Shown here piece by piece: positions 62,745-64,000 of a stretch of 64,000 bases of DNA. The notes under the pieces were generated by a model. The model saw only the letters and a program-made list of their open reading frames with translations, had not been told where the DNA came from and did no database searches. Source of the stretch: Planctomycetota bacterium (lineage in GTDB: Bacteria > Planctomycetota > UBA1135 > UBA2386); the NCBI GenBank assembly GCA_014192625.1, contig BJHM01000003.1, positions 62,001 to 126,000 on the forward strand, given 5' to 3'. Within the stretch, counting starts at the first letter, position 1, and the number at the start of each line of letters is the position of its first letter. Both the position numbers and the translations under genes were made by a program.

Positions 62745-64000
62745 ATGCAATACGGATTCGTCATTGATCAGCGGCGTTGCATAGGCTGTCACGCGTGCAC
62801 GGTGGCGTGCAAATCAGAAAATGAAGTGCCGCTGGGCGATTTCCGCACTTGGGTCAAATACACCGAGGTCGGCAGCTTCCCAGCGGTGAAACGCCACTTT
62901 GCCGTGCTGCGCTGCAACCAGTGCACCAGCGCACCATGCGTGACGATCTGCCCGGTGAACGCGCTCGACAAACGACTCGACGGCATTGTCGACCTGGACA
63001 AAGACATCTGCATCGGCTGCAAGGCCTGCATGCAAGCCTGTCCCTACGACGCGCTCTACCTCAATGAGGACACGGGCGGCGCCGAGAAGTGCCACTTCTG
63101 CGCGCACCGCGTCGAGCAAGGCCTCAAGCCCGCATGCGAAGTCGTTTGCCCGGAAGAAGCGATCATCAGCGGCGACGTGCTCGACCCGAGTAGTAAAGTC
63201 TTCAAACTGATCCACGAAGTCGAGGGCGCGCGCGTGCGTCGGCCCGAGCAAAATACCGGTCCAAACGTTTGGTATTTGGGCGCGCATGAGGCCTCGCTCG
63301 AACCTGGCTCCGCGCGCGAATCGGACATGTATCTGTGGAGCGATCGACGACTGCCGCCACCGCCGCTGCCCGAGGCGGATATCAAGCGCACGCTGATCGC
63401 CGATGCCCGCGTCGTGCTCAACGTCGACCACAAACTGCATTGGGGCTGGAAAGTCTCGTCCTATCTCGTCACGAAGGGCATCGCTGCTGGCACCTGCCTC
63501 TGGGCACCGTTTTTAGCAATCGACGCAGCGGCAGGTTTTGCTCGCGATTATCTCCCCGAGCTATTCGCGCTGCTGTTCCTAACCATCACCACGATCCTGC
63601 TGGTCGCCGACCTGAAGCGGCCAAAGTTGTTCCTCACGATCCTGCTGCGGCCCAACACAAGAAGTTGGTTAGTGAAAGGCTCATGGGTTTTGATGGCCTT
63701 CGGCACCGTCACTTCGGCGGCCTTAGCGGCGCGCGGCCTGTTTGCGTTCACCGGGACCCCTGCGCTAGGCACCCTCGCCACAGTGTTGCGCTTTATCAAC
63801 CTGCCTGCGGCGGCAATGGCGGCGGCCTACACCGCGTTCCTCTTTGCCCAGTGTGAAGGCCGCGACCTTTGGCAGCGAACCAACGTGCTGCTGCCCCACT
63901 TGATGGTGCAGGCACTGTGCATCGGCGGCGCCTTCCTGCTGCCATTCTTGCCCGATAGCAGGCTCGCGATCGCCGTCGTTCTACTGGCGCTTGCGCACCA
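62745..64000 (+). CDS. Ferredoxin-NrfD fusion membrane redox protein (3' end off window)
   Basis: The frame from the ATG at 62745 is open to the right edge (418 residues seen). Residues 1-200 are a PsrB/NrfC-like iron-sulfur subunit with four cysteine clusters: CIGCHACTVACK, CNQCTSAPCVTICP, CIGCKACMQACP, and CHFC...CEVVCP. From about residue 235 membrane helices begin, as in NrfD/PsrC quinone-binding subunits. Normally these are two proteins. It would pass electrons between the quinone pool and a molybdopterin or cytochrome partner, probably encoded beyond the edge. It starts 46 nt after the SGNH gene. Confidence 0.88.
   Translation, partial: MQYGFVIDQRRCIGCHACTVACKSENEVPLGDFRTWVKYTEVGSFPAVKRHFAVLRCNQCTSAPCVTICPVNALDKRLDGIVDLDKDICIGCKACMQACPYDALYLNEDTGGAEKCHFCAHRVEQGLKPACEVVCPEEAIISGDVLDPSSKVFKLIHEVEGARVRRPEQNTGPNVWYLGAHEASLEPGSARESDMYLWSDRRLPPPPLPEADIKRTLIADARVVLNVDHKLHWGWKVSSYLVTKGIAAGTCLWAPFLAIDAAAGFARDYLPELFALLFLTITTILLVADLKRPKLFLTILLRPNTRSWLVKGSWVLMAFGTVTSAALAARGLFAFTGTPALGTLATVLRFINLPAAAMAAAYTAFLFAQCEGRDLWQRTNVLLPHLMVQALCIGGAFLLPFLPDSRLAIAVVLLALAH

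Overview
The window reads as about 64 kb of high-GC, gene-dense bacterial chromosome with short intergenic gaps and many 4-base ATGA/GTGA gene overlaps. No 16S rRNA or other decisive marker is present, so taxonomy is inference. Several traits suggest Planctomycetota or a relative: short lipoprotein signals, a sulfatase/esterase/fucosidase-type secretome, a large secreted beta-rich protein of a kind I associate with marine planctomycetes, and a glycine-rich RRM protein. The isc operon and the exosortase locus are proteobacterial in gene order.

Layout. 0-6.4 kb: a Clp-type AAA+ ATPase, a SASA-type esterase lipoprotein, a secreted parvulin isomerase coupled to a cupin-like protein, and a transglutaminase-like/HET-C-like fusion. 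6.4-12.9 kb: ygfZ on the minus strand, then a complete isc operon (iscR-iscS-iscU-iscA-hscB-hscA-fdx) with a dyad-rich leader. 13.3-24.5 kb: central metabolism and housekeeping (transketolase, class C beta-lactamase-like hydrolase, formate-THF ligase, KDPG aldolase, HtrA-like protease with a degenerate histidine kinase and a lone receiver, and a GT-C membrane glycosyltransferase). 24.7-27.5 kb: tRNA-Asn and a large secreted protein.

27.6-53.7 kb is one exopolysaccharide/exosortase region. A minus-strand group (small membrane protein, GT2, degenerate GT2-FemAB fusion, small membrane protein) diverges from a plus-strand regulatory group (kinase-like protein, PrsR-type sigma-54 activator, 1381-residue TPR protein). 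The TPR gene converges on an eight-gene minus-strand operon: wza, Wzz-type protein, O-antigen ligase/polymerase, asparagine-synthase-like amidotransferase, two GT4 enzymes, exosortase-EpsI and polysaccharide deacetylase. A sigma-54-type -24/-12 element lies ahead of wza, which fits the activator nearby. Upstream of wza lie nucleotide-sugar genes (two SDR epimerases, rmlA, rmlD, rmlB, but no rmlC).

53.8-64 kb: a GH29 fucosidase lipoprotein, two secreted HEAT-like/vWA proteins, an M1 aminopeptidase lipoprotein, a 50-residue membrane protein followed by a 5 x 17 bp tandem repeat, an RRM protein, an SGNH hydrolase, and the start of a fused ferredoxin-NrfD membrane redox protein that runs off the right edge.

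A recurring feature is that several first genes of transcription units have a -10-like hexamer only 5-10 nt ahead of the start codon and no Shine-Dalgarno sequence, as expected for leaderless mRNAs.
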